The notes under the pieces were generated by a model. The model had not been told where the DNA came from. It did not search any database and was given only the letters and a program-made list of their open reading frames with translations. Both the position numbers and the translations under genes were made by a program. Below, piece after piece: positions 44,228 through 55,500 of a stretch of DNA of 64,000 nucleotides; position 1 is the stretch's first letter; each line of letters begins with the position of its first letter. The DNA is from Salipaludibacillus aurantiacus (GTDB lineage Bacteria; Bacillota; Bacilli; Bacillales; Salisediminibacteriaceae). The stretch spans positions 58,288 to 122,287 of the forward strand of contig NZ_FOGT01000012.1 of the NCBI RefSeq assembly GCF_900111295.1, read 5' to 3'.

Positions 44228-47200
44228 TTATAGATTTTCCAATTTTATTGTACTGCCTTTTCCTCCAGGTTCAGCCGGGGTAACAAGAAGTTTTCTTGGC
44301 AGACGTTCTTTTAACTCAGGGACATGACTGATGACTCCTACAGCCAGGTGGTCTGTATGAAGCTGTTCCAAAGCAGACACTACAGTCTCCAATAATTCAG
44401 GGTCAAGTGTGCCGAACCCTTCATCTAAAAAGAAAAACTCAAGAGAATGTTCCCCTTTTAACTGAATAGAAGCTGACAAAGAAAGGGCTAATGCAAGTGA
44501 GGTAAGAAACGTTTCTCCTCCCGATAAGGTGGACACCGGGCGTTTAACCCCGCCGTTAGCGTCATCTCTCATAATAAATCCTCCGCCAGAGTCCACTTCT
44601 ATAGCGTACCTCCCTCTTGTCAGTACCCTTAAGCGTTCTGAAGCAAGCCTGCTGACCTGTACCAGCTGTTCTTCTGCAATAAAATCTACGAACTCTTTCC
44701 CGCGGAACACTTTATCAAGTTTAGTAAGCTGGTCTAACATATGCTCATATTCTTTTCTCTTTGTTTCAAGGCTTTCATACCTCTCCATCTTCTGCTTGAT
44801 GTCTTCCAGCTGATGTTCAGCTGCTCCCAGTGAGGTGCGAAGCTGTTCCATTTCCACTTTCGCTTCCTTGAAACGCTGTTCCAGCACAGTTAAATCTTCC
44901 TCTGTCAGGTATACATCGTTTAAATTGGTTTGTAATTCTTTATATTTCATGCTGATTTCTTTAAATTTGTCTTCGTGGCCGGAAATATCCTGTTCCCATT
45001 GCTCCAGTTTTTCCGGCTGCTGGCGGTAATGCTGCACCTCTTCAATATCAGTGAAGGACGAGTCTTTTTTTTGCTCGCGCCATCTGGCTAATGCTCTAGC
45101 ATGGCGCTCTTCTGCTTCTTTAATCGCATGTCTGCATTCATTTAAAGCCGTTTCAGCATTCCTAAAGTCATTTTCTGCCTTTTCCAGATGCTCTTTTGTG
45201 TTAGATGTGTTTGCTATTAAATTATTAAGCTTCTGTTCGTAACGTTGAATAAGCGGATTTAACTCTTCTCCCTTGGTAACAGTCTCAATTTCCCGCCTGA
45301 TTTCCTCTATTCTCTTGATCTGTTCGTTATATTCTGATTCATATTTGGAATATTCCACTTTACAGGATTGAAGCTGATCGTTAACTTTCTCTGCCTTAGC
45401 CCGGCACTCATCTATAACAGGGACACTATTTTCCAGCCGGCTTCTTGTTGCTTCTGACTCTTCTTCTCTTTTATGAAATTTTTCCAGTATTTGTTCGACT
45501 TCTTTGTAAGGAATTTGCGGGAACTGTTTCTGCCAATTAGCCAATTCCTGTTTATAAGAAGCACGCTTGTCTTCTAGTTCTTTTTCCAGGTCACTATATC
45601 TCTGTTTAGCCTGCTGTAATAGCAGATTTTCTCCTGAAGTCTCTTCGTTGATTTTTGTCCATTCTTTAATTTCACTGTTGAAACGGCTGATTAAGTGATC
45701 TATACTTTTTCTCTGGCTTTCCCACCGCGTTTTCCATTCGTTCCACGCGTTAGGAAAACGGGAGTCTTCCAGCGGAGGCAGGACATCCTGCGATTCGTCC
45801 GTTTCATGCCTGTCAGGAGAAAGATCCGCAAAAGGTGCTTGTTTTGCCGTCTGATCGAGCCTCCAGACAGATTCTTCAAACTGTCTTTCTGCCATTCGGA
45901 TCTCTTCTTCTAATGCCTCATAATTATCAGCTTCCTGAATTTCGGATGCTGCTGCTGCCTGCATATGTGCCGGTTCAACAGACGAGTGATGGTCTCTCGA
46001 ACCACAGACGGGACAAGCCTCTCCTTTATTAAGAGACCGTCTTAATTCGTTGACAGCAGAATTAAAATAATTTTGTTTTTCACGCTCTTGAATTTCCGTT
46101 AAGCCAGCTTTAAGCGTGTCTAATAGTGTCTTTTTGTCTTCAACAAAGTTGTACCACAGACTGATTTGCCTGAACCGCTCCTTAAGCTTGTCTGACAGGC
46201 TCATTTTACTTTTATTCACTGAATCAACTGCCGCTTCAGCTTTACCGTAATCCTTGCTGGCCTTTTCAAGTCTTTCCTTAGTTTCTTCTATCTGATCTTC
46301 AAGGAATTTTAACTTATATCTTTTATCGGCCGCTTCCTTCATTTGATTTTTCTCTTCAGTGGCAGGCTCCGTTTCAGCAAGGTGTGATTTCAGGTTCGCC
46401 TGAACTTCCTCATATTTTTGTTTGTTTTTCATCACCTGTTTATGTGATTCACTCAGTTTTTCAATATCCTTACTCAGTTCATCACATTTATAACTCTTCT
46501 CATTTGCTTCTTTTTGACGGTATTGAAGGTCTTTTTGTTTGCCCTCCATTTGCCGGAAATTTTCAAGCAATAATTTAATCGGCACTTCATGTTCTTCTTG
46601 CTCTTTAAATGCTTTATCATACGTTTGTTTGCTGGCTTCAGCTTCCTGTTTAACAGATTTGAGCTGTTCTTGCGCTATGGTTTCTTTTTTTTGCCAGTGA
46701 TTTAGCTGCTCTTCACTTTCACTTACTTCCTGGATATATGGAAAAAGAATATTTGCTTCCTTTGCCAATTTAATATTTTCTTTCTTTTCTGCTATTTCAG
46801 GCGCTTGTTTTTCAAGGTTAGCCAGTTCTCTTTCCAATAATTGAAGCTGTTTATGCCATTCTCTCTTCTGTTTACCTTTTTCATAGTCTTTCTGCGTAAC
46901 CTCAACCTCTTTTTCCTGTTTTTCAATTTGTTTCTGCAGCTGAGCCACATGAGATTCAGCTTTTTTTAAAGACTGCATAGATGCCTCGCCGAGACCGGCT
47001 TGCTCTTTTTCAATCAGTTCTTTTTCATGCCTGGCAGAAACGAGCCTGTGGCGCAGTTTCTGATTTAATTCGTCTCCGTACTTTTCAAGATGGAACAAAC
47101 GTTGAAGCATTTTCCTTCTCTCTGTCCCTTTTAATGACAGAAATTCCGAAAACTTCCCTTGCGGAAGCACCACTGCCCGGGTGAAATCATCAATAGATAA

Positions 47201-47614
47201 GCCAAGAAGTGATTCAGCTTCTTTTGTTACATCACCTGCTTTATCAGCTATGACGGCAGAGTTTTCTGTAACGTTTATGAGACGGGCTGTAGCCTGGCGC
47301 AATCCGTTCTCTTTCGTCCGTTTAAAGGTTCTTTCCACTTTATAAGTATTTTCCCTTTTGCCTTTTCCCAGTGAAAAAGTAAATGATACGGCCAGCTGTT
47401 CTTCAGCATGGTTTAGTATCCCTTGCGTATTGCCCGGTGCTCTTTCAACTTTTCCATATAATGAGAGAGTCATTGCATCCAGGATAGAGGACTTCCCGCT
47501 CCCTGTCGGACCGAAAATACCAAAAACTCCTCCTTCACATAAACTGGAGAAATCTACTGTCTGTTTATCTCTGAAGCTGTGCAAACCTTGTAGGGTTAAC
47601 TCAATTGGCCTCAT
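44228..47614 (-). CDS. sbcC: Exonuclease subunit SbcC
   Basis: This SMC-like ATPase works with SbcD to open hairpins and process DNA ends. The Walker A GPTGSGKSSILDAMTLSLYG is at the N-terminus, long coiled coils flank the zinc hook CPVC near residue 535, and the C-terminal lobe has STLSGGETF and Walker B FFLDEGFGTLD. 1128 residues is normal. The ATG overlaps the sbcD stop by 4 nt. Confidence 0.95.
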   Translation of the reverse strand: MRPIELTLQGLHSFRDKQTVDFSSLCEGGVFGIFGPTGSGKSSILDAMTLSLYGKVERAPGNTQGILNHAEEQLAVSFTFSLGKGKRENTYKVERTFKRTKENGLRQATARLINVTENSAVIADKAGDVTKEAESLLGLSIDDFTRAVVLPQGKFSEFLSLKGTERRKMLQRLFHLEKYGDELNQKLRHRLVSARHEKELIEKEQAGLGEASMQSLKKAESHVAQLQKQIEKQEKEVEVTQKDYEKGKQKREWHKQLQLLERELANLEKQAPEIAEKKENIKLAKEANILFPYIQEVSESEEQLNHWQKKETIAQEQLKSVKQEAEASKQTYDKAFKEQEEHEVPIKLLLENFRQMEGKQKDLQYRQKEANEKSYKCDELSKDIEKLSESHKQVMKNKQKYEEVQANLKSHLAETEPATEEKNQMKEAADKRYKLKFLEDQIEETKERLEKASKDYGKAEAAVDSVNKSKMSLSDKLKERFRQISLWYNFVEDKKTLLDTLKAGLTEIQEREKQNYFNSAVNELRRSLNKGEACPVCGSRDHHSSVEPAHMQAAAASEIQEADNYEALEEEIRMAERQFEESVWRLDQTAKQAPFADLSPDRHETDESQDVLPPLEDSRFPNAWNEWKTRWESQRKSIDHLISRFNSEIKEWTKINEETSGENLLLQQAKQRYSDLEKELEDKRASYKQELANWQKQFPQIPYKEVEQILEKFHKREEESEATRSRLENSVPVIDECRAKAEKVNDQLQSCKVEYSKYESEYNEQIKRIEEIRREIETVTKGEELNPLIQRYEQKLNNLIANTSNTKEHLEKAENDFRNAETALNECRHAIKEAEERHARALARWREQKKDSSFTDIEEVQHYRQQPEKLEQWEQDISGHEDKFKEISMKYKELQTNLNDVYLTEEDLTVLEQRFKEAKVEMEQLRTSLGAAEHQLEDIKQKMERYESLETKRKEYEHMLDQLTKLDKVFRGKEFVDFIAEEQLVQVSRLASERLRVLTRGRYAIEVDSGGGFIMRDDANGGVKRPVSTLSGGETFLTSLALALSLSASIQLKGEHSLEFFFLDEGFGTLDPELLETVVSALEQLHTDHLAVGVISHVPELKERLPRKLLVTPAEPGGKGSTIKLENL

Positions 47615-48783
47615 TGCCCCTGCTCCTCCTCTTCCTCATTCACCAATTCCAGAAATAGACGTGTTAATTCCTCATCAGGGCTGGCACCGCCTGTCTGCCT
47701 TTCATAGAATTGTTTGAAAAGTTCATCGATCGCCACATGTTTCCGTTCAAAAGAATTGTCTTCCTCAGTATCCGGAAACACCGGCCGGATTGTCAAAATG
47801 CCGGGATATTCTTTTTTAAGACTGTGAACCTCTTCCATAGAAGGAATGTCATCCATATGGATTTCCAGGTCGATCCACGCATGGCTATCCTTTCTCTCCA
47901 GCACCCAATTATGCACTTGCTCCATTCCGCCAGCAGCTTTCCATTTAACTAGAGGCTTTCCCGCAGATAGAGGGATTTCCGTAATCCTGGCATCCTTCAT
48001 GGGTTCAACTTCTACCATCGTCACCGATTTCGTGTAGCCTGTTTCTGAAAAACTGAACGCTAACGGGGAACCTGAATAACGGGCTGGCGCTTGGCTGTGC
48101 TTAATATCCTGTGGTCTGTGCAAATGCCCTAATGCCGTATACTGGACGTTTTTAGGGAGCTGGGTGCCTTTTACAGTATAAGCTCCGCCGACTTCAATCG
48201 GCCTCTCTGACTCAGTTCCCGATCCTCCCGCCACAAACAGATGGCTCATCGCAATCCTTACATCCTGCTCTGAAAAATCCTTTGTTAAGCGATTAAAGAA
48301 CTCATTGATTTTCTCCCCGTAGACATCTCTAAGAACAAGTTCATCACTTAATTCGGAAAAGCTCTGTTTTAATCGTGATTCTGATGGATAAGGAAGACCT
48401 GCTATGCTCAGAAATGTCTCCTTGCCAGCCACCGGTATTCGAAGCGGCATTAAAGACGGCAGACCCTGAATATAAATATTATGATTCTTAAGAATCGTCC
48501 TGGCTGCCGCAAGCCTGTCGGGATGATCGTGATTCCCGGATATGATAATTACCGGCCGCCTGCCATTATCGGAGAGGCGCGCCATACTTTCATAAAATAA
48601 TTCTTCTCCTTTGGCAGGCGGGTTTACAGAATCAAATACATCACCTGCCATCAGCACTGCATCAGCTTTTTCATTTTCCGCAATCTCTGTAAGTTCTTCA
48701 AAAAAGGCTTCATGTTCACTGTGCCGGTCCCTGCCTTCGATTGTCCGGCCAATATGCCAATCGGCAGTATGAAGTAGTCTCAT
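47611..48783 (-). CDS. sbcD: Exonuclease subunit SbcD
   Basis: This is the Mre11-like nuclease. Metal-binding motifs run in order: HTADWHIG, AGDVFDS, GNHDHPDR, MSHLFVAGG and ALGHLHRPQ. 390 residues. ATG 48783, just ahead of MRLLHTADW, is chosen because AAGGAG lies 9 nt upstream; ORF extension to 48825 overlaps addA and lacks support. It starts 13 nt after the addA stop. Confidence 0.95.
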   Translation of the reverse strand: MRLLHTADWHIGRTIEGRDRHSEHEAFFEELTEIAENEKADAVLMAGDVFDSVNPPAKGEELFYESMARLSDNGRRPVIIISGNHDHPDRLAAARTILKNHNIYIQGLPSLMPLRIPVAGKETFLSIAGLPYPSESRLKQSFSELSDELVLRDVYGEKINEFFNRLTKDFSEQDVRIAMSHLFVAGGSGTESERPIEVGGAYTVKGTQLPKNVQYTALGHLHRPQDIKHSQAPARYSGSPLAFSFSETGYTKSVTMVEVEPMKDARITEIPLSAGKPLVKWKAAGGMEQVHNWVLERKDSHAWIDLEIHMDDIPSMEEVHSLKKEYPGILTIRPVFPDTEEDNSFERKHVAIDELFKQFYERQTGGASPDEELTRLFLELVNEEEEEQGQ

Positions 48784-48796
48784 AAATCTGCTCTCC

Positions 48797-51700
48797 TTAC
48801 ATCTCCACTGTATAGTCGCCGTCAAATAAATATAAATAGGATGCTTTTACCGGTTCACCCCAGCTGTCTGAGAGAGCCCGGCGGTACAATTCCAATTGAA
48901 AACGGTACGTCTCTTTAAAATAGCTGGTAATCGTCTCCTTACTTTCTGAAGGAAATCTGTCCTGAATATTATCAGTCTTGTAATCAAGTAAAATCAGCCC
49001 GCCATCTGAATCTCTGAATACGACATCAATCATTCCCTGCACAAACACCATGGCTTCATCATCTTCCTGCTTCCAGGTCGTATAGGCTTCAGAAGCAGGC
49101 ATACAATAACTGAATGGAATTTCCCTGTAAACGGCACCTGATTCAACCATTTGTTTGCCTAAGTCTGATTCAAAAAACCTGACGATATAGTTGATATTGA
49201 CATGTGCCGCTTCTTCAGGCGTAAAGATTTCTTTCTTAACGAGCTGATTCACTTCTTTCTCTACTGTTTCCGCAGCTGGCTGAGAGGATAAAGAAATATG
49301 CTGCATGACCGTGTGCATGATGACCCCCCTTTCAGAAGGTTTTACGATATCTTTTTGTAAAAATTTCGGTCTGTCAGCGTATTTAGATTGAAAACCCGGA
49401 ACCATTGACCGGTCGCTGTATTCATCTTCCAGCTCTCTCTTTAATTCGGTCACTGACTGCTTAGCCTGATGCATCGTCGCATCCGTATAAGGGTACCGCC
49501 ATTCCAGCCTCGCATTCACTTCATCTTTACGGTCTGACTCTTCCCGGACTGCTGTCAGTTCCCTAATGTTTCTCTCTATTTCCTTATCAACAGCCTGTCC
49601 TGTATCTTCCTCTTCGTACAAGTCTGGTAAAGTCAACACCTTAACCTTCCATGAAGAAGGATCTTCCGCCACTCGTTCCGCCAGACTTTCAGTATTTATA
49701 CCGTACAGCTCCAGTAAAGAGGCTGCTTCCTTATGGCGGAACACACTTGGTGCCACCCAGTCTAAAAAGCTTGATGCTTTCTCTCTTGCCATATCCGGCA
49801 AAGTCCAGTCTTTATGGGTCAGCGATTCAGTCCACTTTTCAAGAGACTTTTCAAATTCCTTCACTGTGCCCGTAATGAAGAGCTTTTCTTTTGCCCTTGT
49901 CAGAGCCACATACAGCACTCTCATTTCTTCAGCAAGGGTTTCTGCCTTAATCCTCTCTTTGATGACTTGCTGTGCAAGGGTAGGATAAGCGACTCTTAAC
50001 TCCGGGTCAATTCGTTTTGTTCCTATGCCAAGTTCCTTATGGAGGAGGTAATCCCCTCGGATATCCTGCCTGTTAAACACTTTGTTCATTCCTGCAATAA
50101 ACACGACAGGAAACTCCAGGCCTTTACTTTTATGCACGGTCATGATCCTTACGACGTCTTCCTGCTCACCTAATGCCCTTGCCGTTCCGAGGTCGTCCCC
50201 CCGTTCTTCCATCCGTTCAATAAACCTTAAAAATCTGAAAAGCCCACGGAAGGAAGTGGCTTCGTAGGAACGCGCCCTGTCATATAGAGCTCGCAGATTC
50301 GCCTGCCGCTGTTTACCTCCGGGCATACCTCCTGCATAAGTATAAAAACCTGTCTCTTGGAGAAGATCCCATATCAATTCAGACAGCGCACCGGAACGGG
50401 CTTTCTTCCTCCATGAACTGAGCTGGCTCAAGAAATCAGCACACCTTGTTCTTAAATCGCTATCCCCGTTAATGTCTGTTGAGGCGGCCTTTAGACAGTC
50501 AAAGTATGACGCCGGCTGGTCAAACAGACGGATCGATGCAAGCTCTTCTTCTGTCATATTCATAACCGGCGACCTTAAAACAGAAGCCAGCGGAATATCC
50601 TGATAAGGGTTATCAATAATTTTTAGTAATGAAATCATGATCCGCACTTCTACAGCTTCGAAATACCCGGTAGAAAGCTCAGCATATACGGGTATCCCGG
50701 CCTTTTTGAATTCTTCCATCATCGTTTCTGCCCAGGGCATAGACCGCATAAGAATAACCATGTCCCTGTATGTTACTGGCCGTGTCTTTTTCATGTTTTT
50801 ATCATAGACAGGGTATTGGGACTGAATGAGAGATTTTATTTCTTTAATCAATGTTCTTGATTCCATCTGTGAAGTTTCAAGTTCTTCTTCCATAGACATT
50901 TCCGAATCGTTAATTGTTTCTTCATGGGCAGAGAGTCCTGTCTCTCCCTTATTTATTAACAGCAGGTTTGGTTCAAGCCCTTCCTGGTCAGGATAATCCC
51001 GGTTTCCCAATTTGAGCTCGGCTGCTTCATCATAAGCAATTTCACCGACTGCTTCATCCATCACCTGGCGGAAAATAAAGTTCGTACCGTCAAGCACTTG
51101 GGAACGGCTTCGGAAATTTCTTGCCAAATCTATTCTCATTCCTTCCCCTTCTCCTCCAGGGGTGAAATGTTTATATTTCTTCATAAATAAAGAAGGCTCG
51201 GCGAGTCTGAACCGGTAAATAGACTGCTTCACATCCCCTACCATAAATAAATTATCCCCTTTTGAAATCAAAGTCAGGATCGTTTCCTGAACGAGGTTAG
51301 TATCCTGATATTCATCGACAAGGACTTCATTAAAAAAGCGGGCATATTCTCTTGCTGCTCCTGATGGGAGCAGTTCAGACGAACGCTCCTTGCTTGTGAA
51401 AATTTTCAGGCACAGGTGCTCAAGGTCGCTGAAATCCAGAACGCTTCTTTCTTTTTTCTCGTTCATATAGCGGGAAGCAAAATCTTTCACAAGGCTTGTC
51501 AGCTTTCTTATTCCCGGCGCCATTTTGTTCATATCATCGATAATTGTATGGGGAGAAAGATTGAAAAACGCAGACTTGCAATCAGTTACGGTTTTTTTAG
51601 CCTGGTCACGCAGATCTTTGGCTTTGTTCTTTAATGTCTCATTTACTAATTCCTTCTTTGCGATAGACGGCATACGGCCAAAACGAACCGTCTGGAAGCC

Positions 51701-52540
51701 TTCAAATAAGTCGTTCAAGGAATTTTTGCCCTTTAGCTGTTCGAGCTGACTGATGTCATTTAATAACGTCTCTGCATACTTTGCCGGACCGTCGGGTTCT
51801 TCTGTAAGTTTAAGGGCCTGCTCCAGTAATTCAACCGCGTTTCTTATTTGTTTATCAGCATGACAGACTGCTTCCTTTCCCCATGGCAGATCTGCTAACG
51901 CCTCAGCCTCTTCCACTTCATAATTAAGGACTAATTCATCAAGCCACCGGAACGGCTCGGGATGGGAACGGGAAAAATCATATAAATGAAGGATCAAATT
52001 TCTCAGTTTATCATCAGACCTGTCACCGCTGAACTGGTCAACCACATTAAAAAACGCCTGATTATCTTTTCTCCCGTATTCTTCTTCAAACAGGTCATCT
52101 ATCATTTCTTCTCTAATCAGTTCGCCTTCCGTTTGATCAAGGATGCGGAAATTTGGATCTACGTCCACTTCATAATAATATTTACGGACCACATTCATGC
52201 AAAACGAATGGAGAGTGGAAATATTTGCTCTCTGGAGTATAGAGAGCTGCCTCCTCAAGTGGAGGGAACGGGGATCAGAGGCAAGTTTTTTCTCGAGAGC
52301 TTCCCCAATCCTGTGTCTCATTTCAGCTGCTGCCGCATTAGTAAAAGTAACAATTAAAAGTCTGTCCACATCAACAGGATGCTCTGTATCTTCTATCTTC
52401 CTGATAATCCGTTCAACGAGCACCGCAGTCTTTCCACTGCCGGCAGCTGCCGCCACAAGAATATTGTTTCCTTCAGCAGCAATTGCTTGCCACTGTTCAT
52501 CAGTCCATGTGACGTTTTCAGGTTTAGCTTTCATTTTCAT
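48797..52540 (-). CDS. addA: ATP-dependent helicase/nuclease subunit A
   Basis: AddA is the UvrD-like helicase and one nuclease of the AddAB complex, which processes double-strand ends for RecA loading. The Walker A VAAAAGSGKTAVLVERII is at about residues 30-48, the helicase motif VDEYQDTN near 400, and MTVHKSKGLEFPVVF near 810. The C-terminal RecB-type nuclease has LLDYKTDNI. The 1247-residue length is typical. The ATG overlaps the addB end by 17 nt. Confidence 0.95.
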   Translation of the reverse strand: MKMKAKPENVTWTDEQWQAIAAEGNNILVAAAAGSGKTAVLVERIIRKIEDTEHPVDVDRLLIVTFTNAAAAEMRHRIGEALEKKLASDPRSLHLRRQLSILQRANISTLHSFCMNVVRKYYYEVDVDPNFRILDQTEGELIREEMIDDLFEEEYGRKDNQAFFNVVDQFSGDRSDDKLRNLILHLYDFSRSHPEPFRWLDELVLNYEVEEAEALADLPWGKEAVCHADKQIRNAVELLEQALKLTEEPDGPAKYAETLLNDISQLEQLKGKNSLNDLFEGFQTVRFGRMPSIAKKELVNETLKNKAKDLRDQAKKTVTDCKSAFFNLSPHTIIDDMNKMAPGIRKLTSLVKDFASRYMNEKKERSVLDFSDLEHLCLKIFTSKERSSELLPSGAAREYARFFNEVLVDEYQDTNLVQETILTLISKGDNLFMVGDVKQSIYRFRLAEPSLFMKKYKHFTPGGEGEGMRIDLARNFRSRSQVLDGTNFIFRQVMDEAVGEIAYDEAAELKLGNRDYPDQEGLEPNLLLINKGETGLSAHEETINDSEMSMEEELETSQMESRTLIKEIKSLIQSQYPVYDKNMKKTRPVTYRDMVILMRSMPWAETMMEEFKKAGIPVYAELSTGYFEAVEVRIMISLLKIIDNPYQDIPLASVLRSPVMNMTEEELASIRLFDQPASYFDCLKAASTDINGDSDLRTRCADFLSQLSSWRKKARSGALSELIWDLLQETGFYTYAGGMPGGKQRQANLRALYDRARSYEATSFRGLFRFLRFIERMEERGDDLGTARALGEQEDVVRIMTVHKSKGLEFPVVFIAGMNKVFNRQDIRGDYLLHKELGIGTKRIDPELRVAYPTLAQQVIKERIKAETLAEEMRVLYVALTRAKEKLFITGTVKEFEKSLEKWTESLTHKDWTLPDMAREKASSFLDWVAPSVFRHKEAASLLELYGINTESLAERVAEDPSSWKVKVLTLPDLYEEEDTGQAVDKEIERNIRELTAVREESDRKDEVNARLEWRYPYTDATMHQAKQSVTELKRELEDEYSDRSMVPGFQSKYADRPKFLQKDIVKPSERGVIMHTVMQHISLSSQPAAETVEKEVNQLVKKEIFTPEEAAHVNINYIVRFFESDLGKQMVESGAVYREIPFSYCMPASEAYTTWKQEDDEAMVFVQGMIDVVFRDSDGGLILLDYKTDNIQDRFPSESKETITSYFKETYRFQLELYRRALSDSWGEPVKASYLYLFDGDYTVEM

Positions 52541-55500
52541 CTGTGTCTCCTCCTCCCCGTATTACTTTTAATATGTCGTCATTTGATTGAGCCGGCAGGT
52601 GCCGGTAATCGTTTGAATCAAGACTCGCATCAAATTGGCAAAACGATTTGAAAGAACAAAAGGTACATGGTATTTTCTGTTTCTTCTTATAAGGTGTAAG
52701 AGCAATATTACCATTTAAAATAGATTCGCCTATCTGTTTGACATGATTTCTTAAATGAGTCCTTAAATTTTCATAGTCATCAGGAGAAATCACCTTAGAA
52801 TTTGCATAAGGCTTTCCGTCTTTTTTTAATCCTGCCGGCACAATGTCTGAACGGCCTTGTTCCAGTGTCAGATCCATTTGCTTAAGCGCATTTAAAGAAG
52901 AAGACAGCAGCCCTTTCATTTTAAATTCTTTCAGTATTTTTTCTTCTATTTCTTCGATTGTAAGTTTCTCCTCTGCCTGAATCATTGGGTTGTGGACATG
53001 GAAGTAAAGAACGCCTGCCGGCGATACTTCTGACCCGAGCCAATCTCCAGCAAAACTGAGGACAACATCCAAATAAATCAGCATTTGCATCGCCAGACCG
53101 TAATAAACGTCGTCCAGATTAATGTCTTTGGAACTGGATTTATAATCAAGAATTCTGACATACAGACCCTCTTCACTCTCTGCTTTGTCAACACGATCTA
53201 TTCTTCCTGCCAGCTCCACCGTATACCCGTTTTCCAGCTGAAATGTCAACGGAGGCAGCTGTTCGTCAGGCCCAAAACCGACTTCCAGTCCAGCAGGAGA
53301 AAAACCGGTTTTTTTCGCCTGCTCTGCAAGAACTGCTGAAGCTCGGGCTACCACTTGTTCAAGCTTCTGCTGGATGTAGTTGAAACGGCTCGAGCTGAGG
53401 AGAATTTGCCTCTGAATTTTTGGTGCCAGCTGGTCTACAATTGTTTTAGCCATCTGAGAGGCTTCCTGCTTTGACAAGTGTGAGAAATCTTTCCCTTTCT
53501 GCCGCAAAGCTTCAGCCATTTCTTTCAGCGCCGCATGAAAAAGTGTCCCTATGTCCGGAGCTTCCAGTTTGTACGTTTCTCTTTCTTTAAGTTTCAACCC
53601 GTAATTAGCAAACTGTGAAAAAGGACATGCATTAAACTGCTCCATTCTTGAAACACTGGTTTTAAGTTTTTTCCCGTATAATTTTTCAGTCAGCTGCCGG
53701 GAGATAGGTTCCGGCTTATTATGATAGGTAAGGCTTCGGAGTACTTGCTCTGCTTTGCCGGACCAGACAGGCTGATTAATAAACCAGTTATACGTATCCC
53801 ACCATACTTTTGAAATAGGATAGCCTCGTTTCCAGCCTTGCAATTGCTGAGTTAAATAAGATAGAGTTTTCTGCGGATGGTTAATAAACTCTATTTCATT
53901 TGACTCGCCAGCATCGGCAGGTGTATCACACGCGAAGTCCTGTTCCAAAGAAGGAAACAAGTCATAAAGCTGATTCAAAATCATAGAAGGCTGCAGACTC
54001 CGCCCCTCTTCATCTGCTAACGGATAAGTTAAATATAGTTTTTCAGAAGGGGTCGACTGGGCCATATAGATCAGAAAATTTTCATTTAATAACTGGCGCT
54101 GTGCCCCGGGCGCCAGTTCAAGCCCTTTCTCCTCCAAAAGTTCCCGTTCTTCTTCTGAAATCATTCTTCCTTCATCAGGTTTTGCAGGGATCACACCATC
54201 ATTGACTCCCATAATAAATGCACAGCGAATATTGGATAGCCTTGATGTCTCCATGCTGGCTACAACAACCTGGTCAAACGCTGGAGGTATAATCGAAAAT
54301 TTCATGCTTTCAAAACCTGTGTCTATCATCTGCATAAATAATTCAAAGCTGACCGGCTCATCCCCGCTCGTTTCTACCATTTGATCAAGCAAATGGATGA
54401 TTCCGTCCCACATTTGGTCATGCTCCCTGGCTTCCCTTAAGTTTTGGTCACCGGCAGCCTCATTTCTCAATCGTTCAAGTTTTTCAGCAGCTCCAATATC
54501 TTCCAGAAGTTGAAATAAATCACTGCAATAGTCTCTGACTGTTCGTGATTTTTTCAGGCGCTTTTGGAACAAAAAGACAGGATGTAATAATTCTTCTCTT
54601 AAACTGTTAATCTCTTCTTCATAAACGTATTCTTCTTTCGTTTTGTCTCTTTCGTACTCTGCCGTTGTTTTCATCCGGTGATAAGTCCACCGCTCGTCAC
54701 TGTACCACCTTTTGCCCTGTATTCCATAAGCGAGAACATAGTTCTCCAGCTGGTCAACTTTCTCGCGGATATTTTCTGAGTCAGGAAATAAAAATTCTGT
54801 TTTTAGCGCCCGGAAAACAGATTCATAACGCCAGTGACGGTGAATTATTTCAAGTGTTGAGCGGATCAATTCCACTAGCGGATGATTAAGGGCCGAACGT
54901 TTTTCATCCATAAAAAACGGGATATTTTCATCCCGGAAAACTGTTTCAAAATAATCGGCATATTCTCCCATGTTCCTAAGCAAAATGGCAATCTCGCCAT
55001 AACGGTAATTATGGGAGCGAACGAGTGACGTAATTTCTCTTGCCACTCGCTCCACTTCTCCCCTCTTGTGCACGGCACTTATGAGATTTACGCCGTCGCT
55101 GTCTTCTGAGGGAGGTGCAGGCCTTCTTCCACCGTTGGCTTCAAGATGCTGCAGGCCTTTAGTTTTAAACCGTTTAGCCACATCAAGAACCTCAGTGGAA
55201 AAATCACTTAGTTCACAGTCTTCACACAATAAAATCAGCTGCTGATATGTAGTTCCGGTTTCATAAAATAAGTCCAGCGGGTGAAGTATATGGCCGGGAG
55301 CTTTAGGTTGGTCCAATGTGAGAGAAATAGTGACATTCTCCGCTATTTTAAATATCTCCCTCAATACATTCATTTCCACAGGTGTGAAGCTGTAAAATCC
55401 ATCAATATAAAAAGCTGTCCCTTTCAGGTTTCCAGACTCAGGCAGTTTTTCTGCAAGCAATTGGAGGTAGTCTTCAGAACCCACGTACTTATCGGTCAGC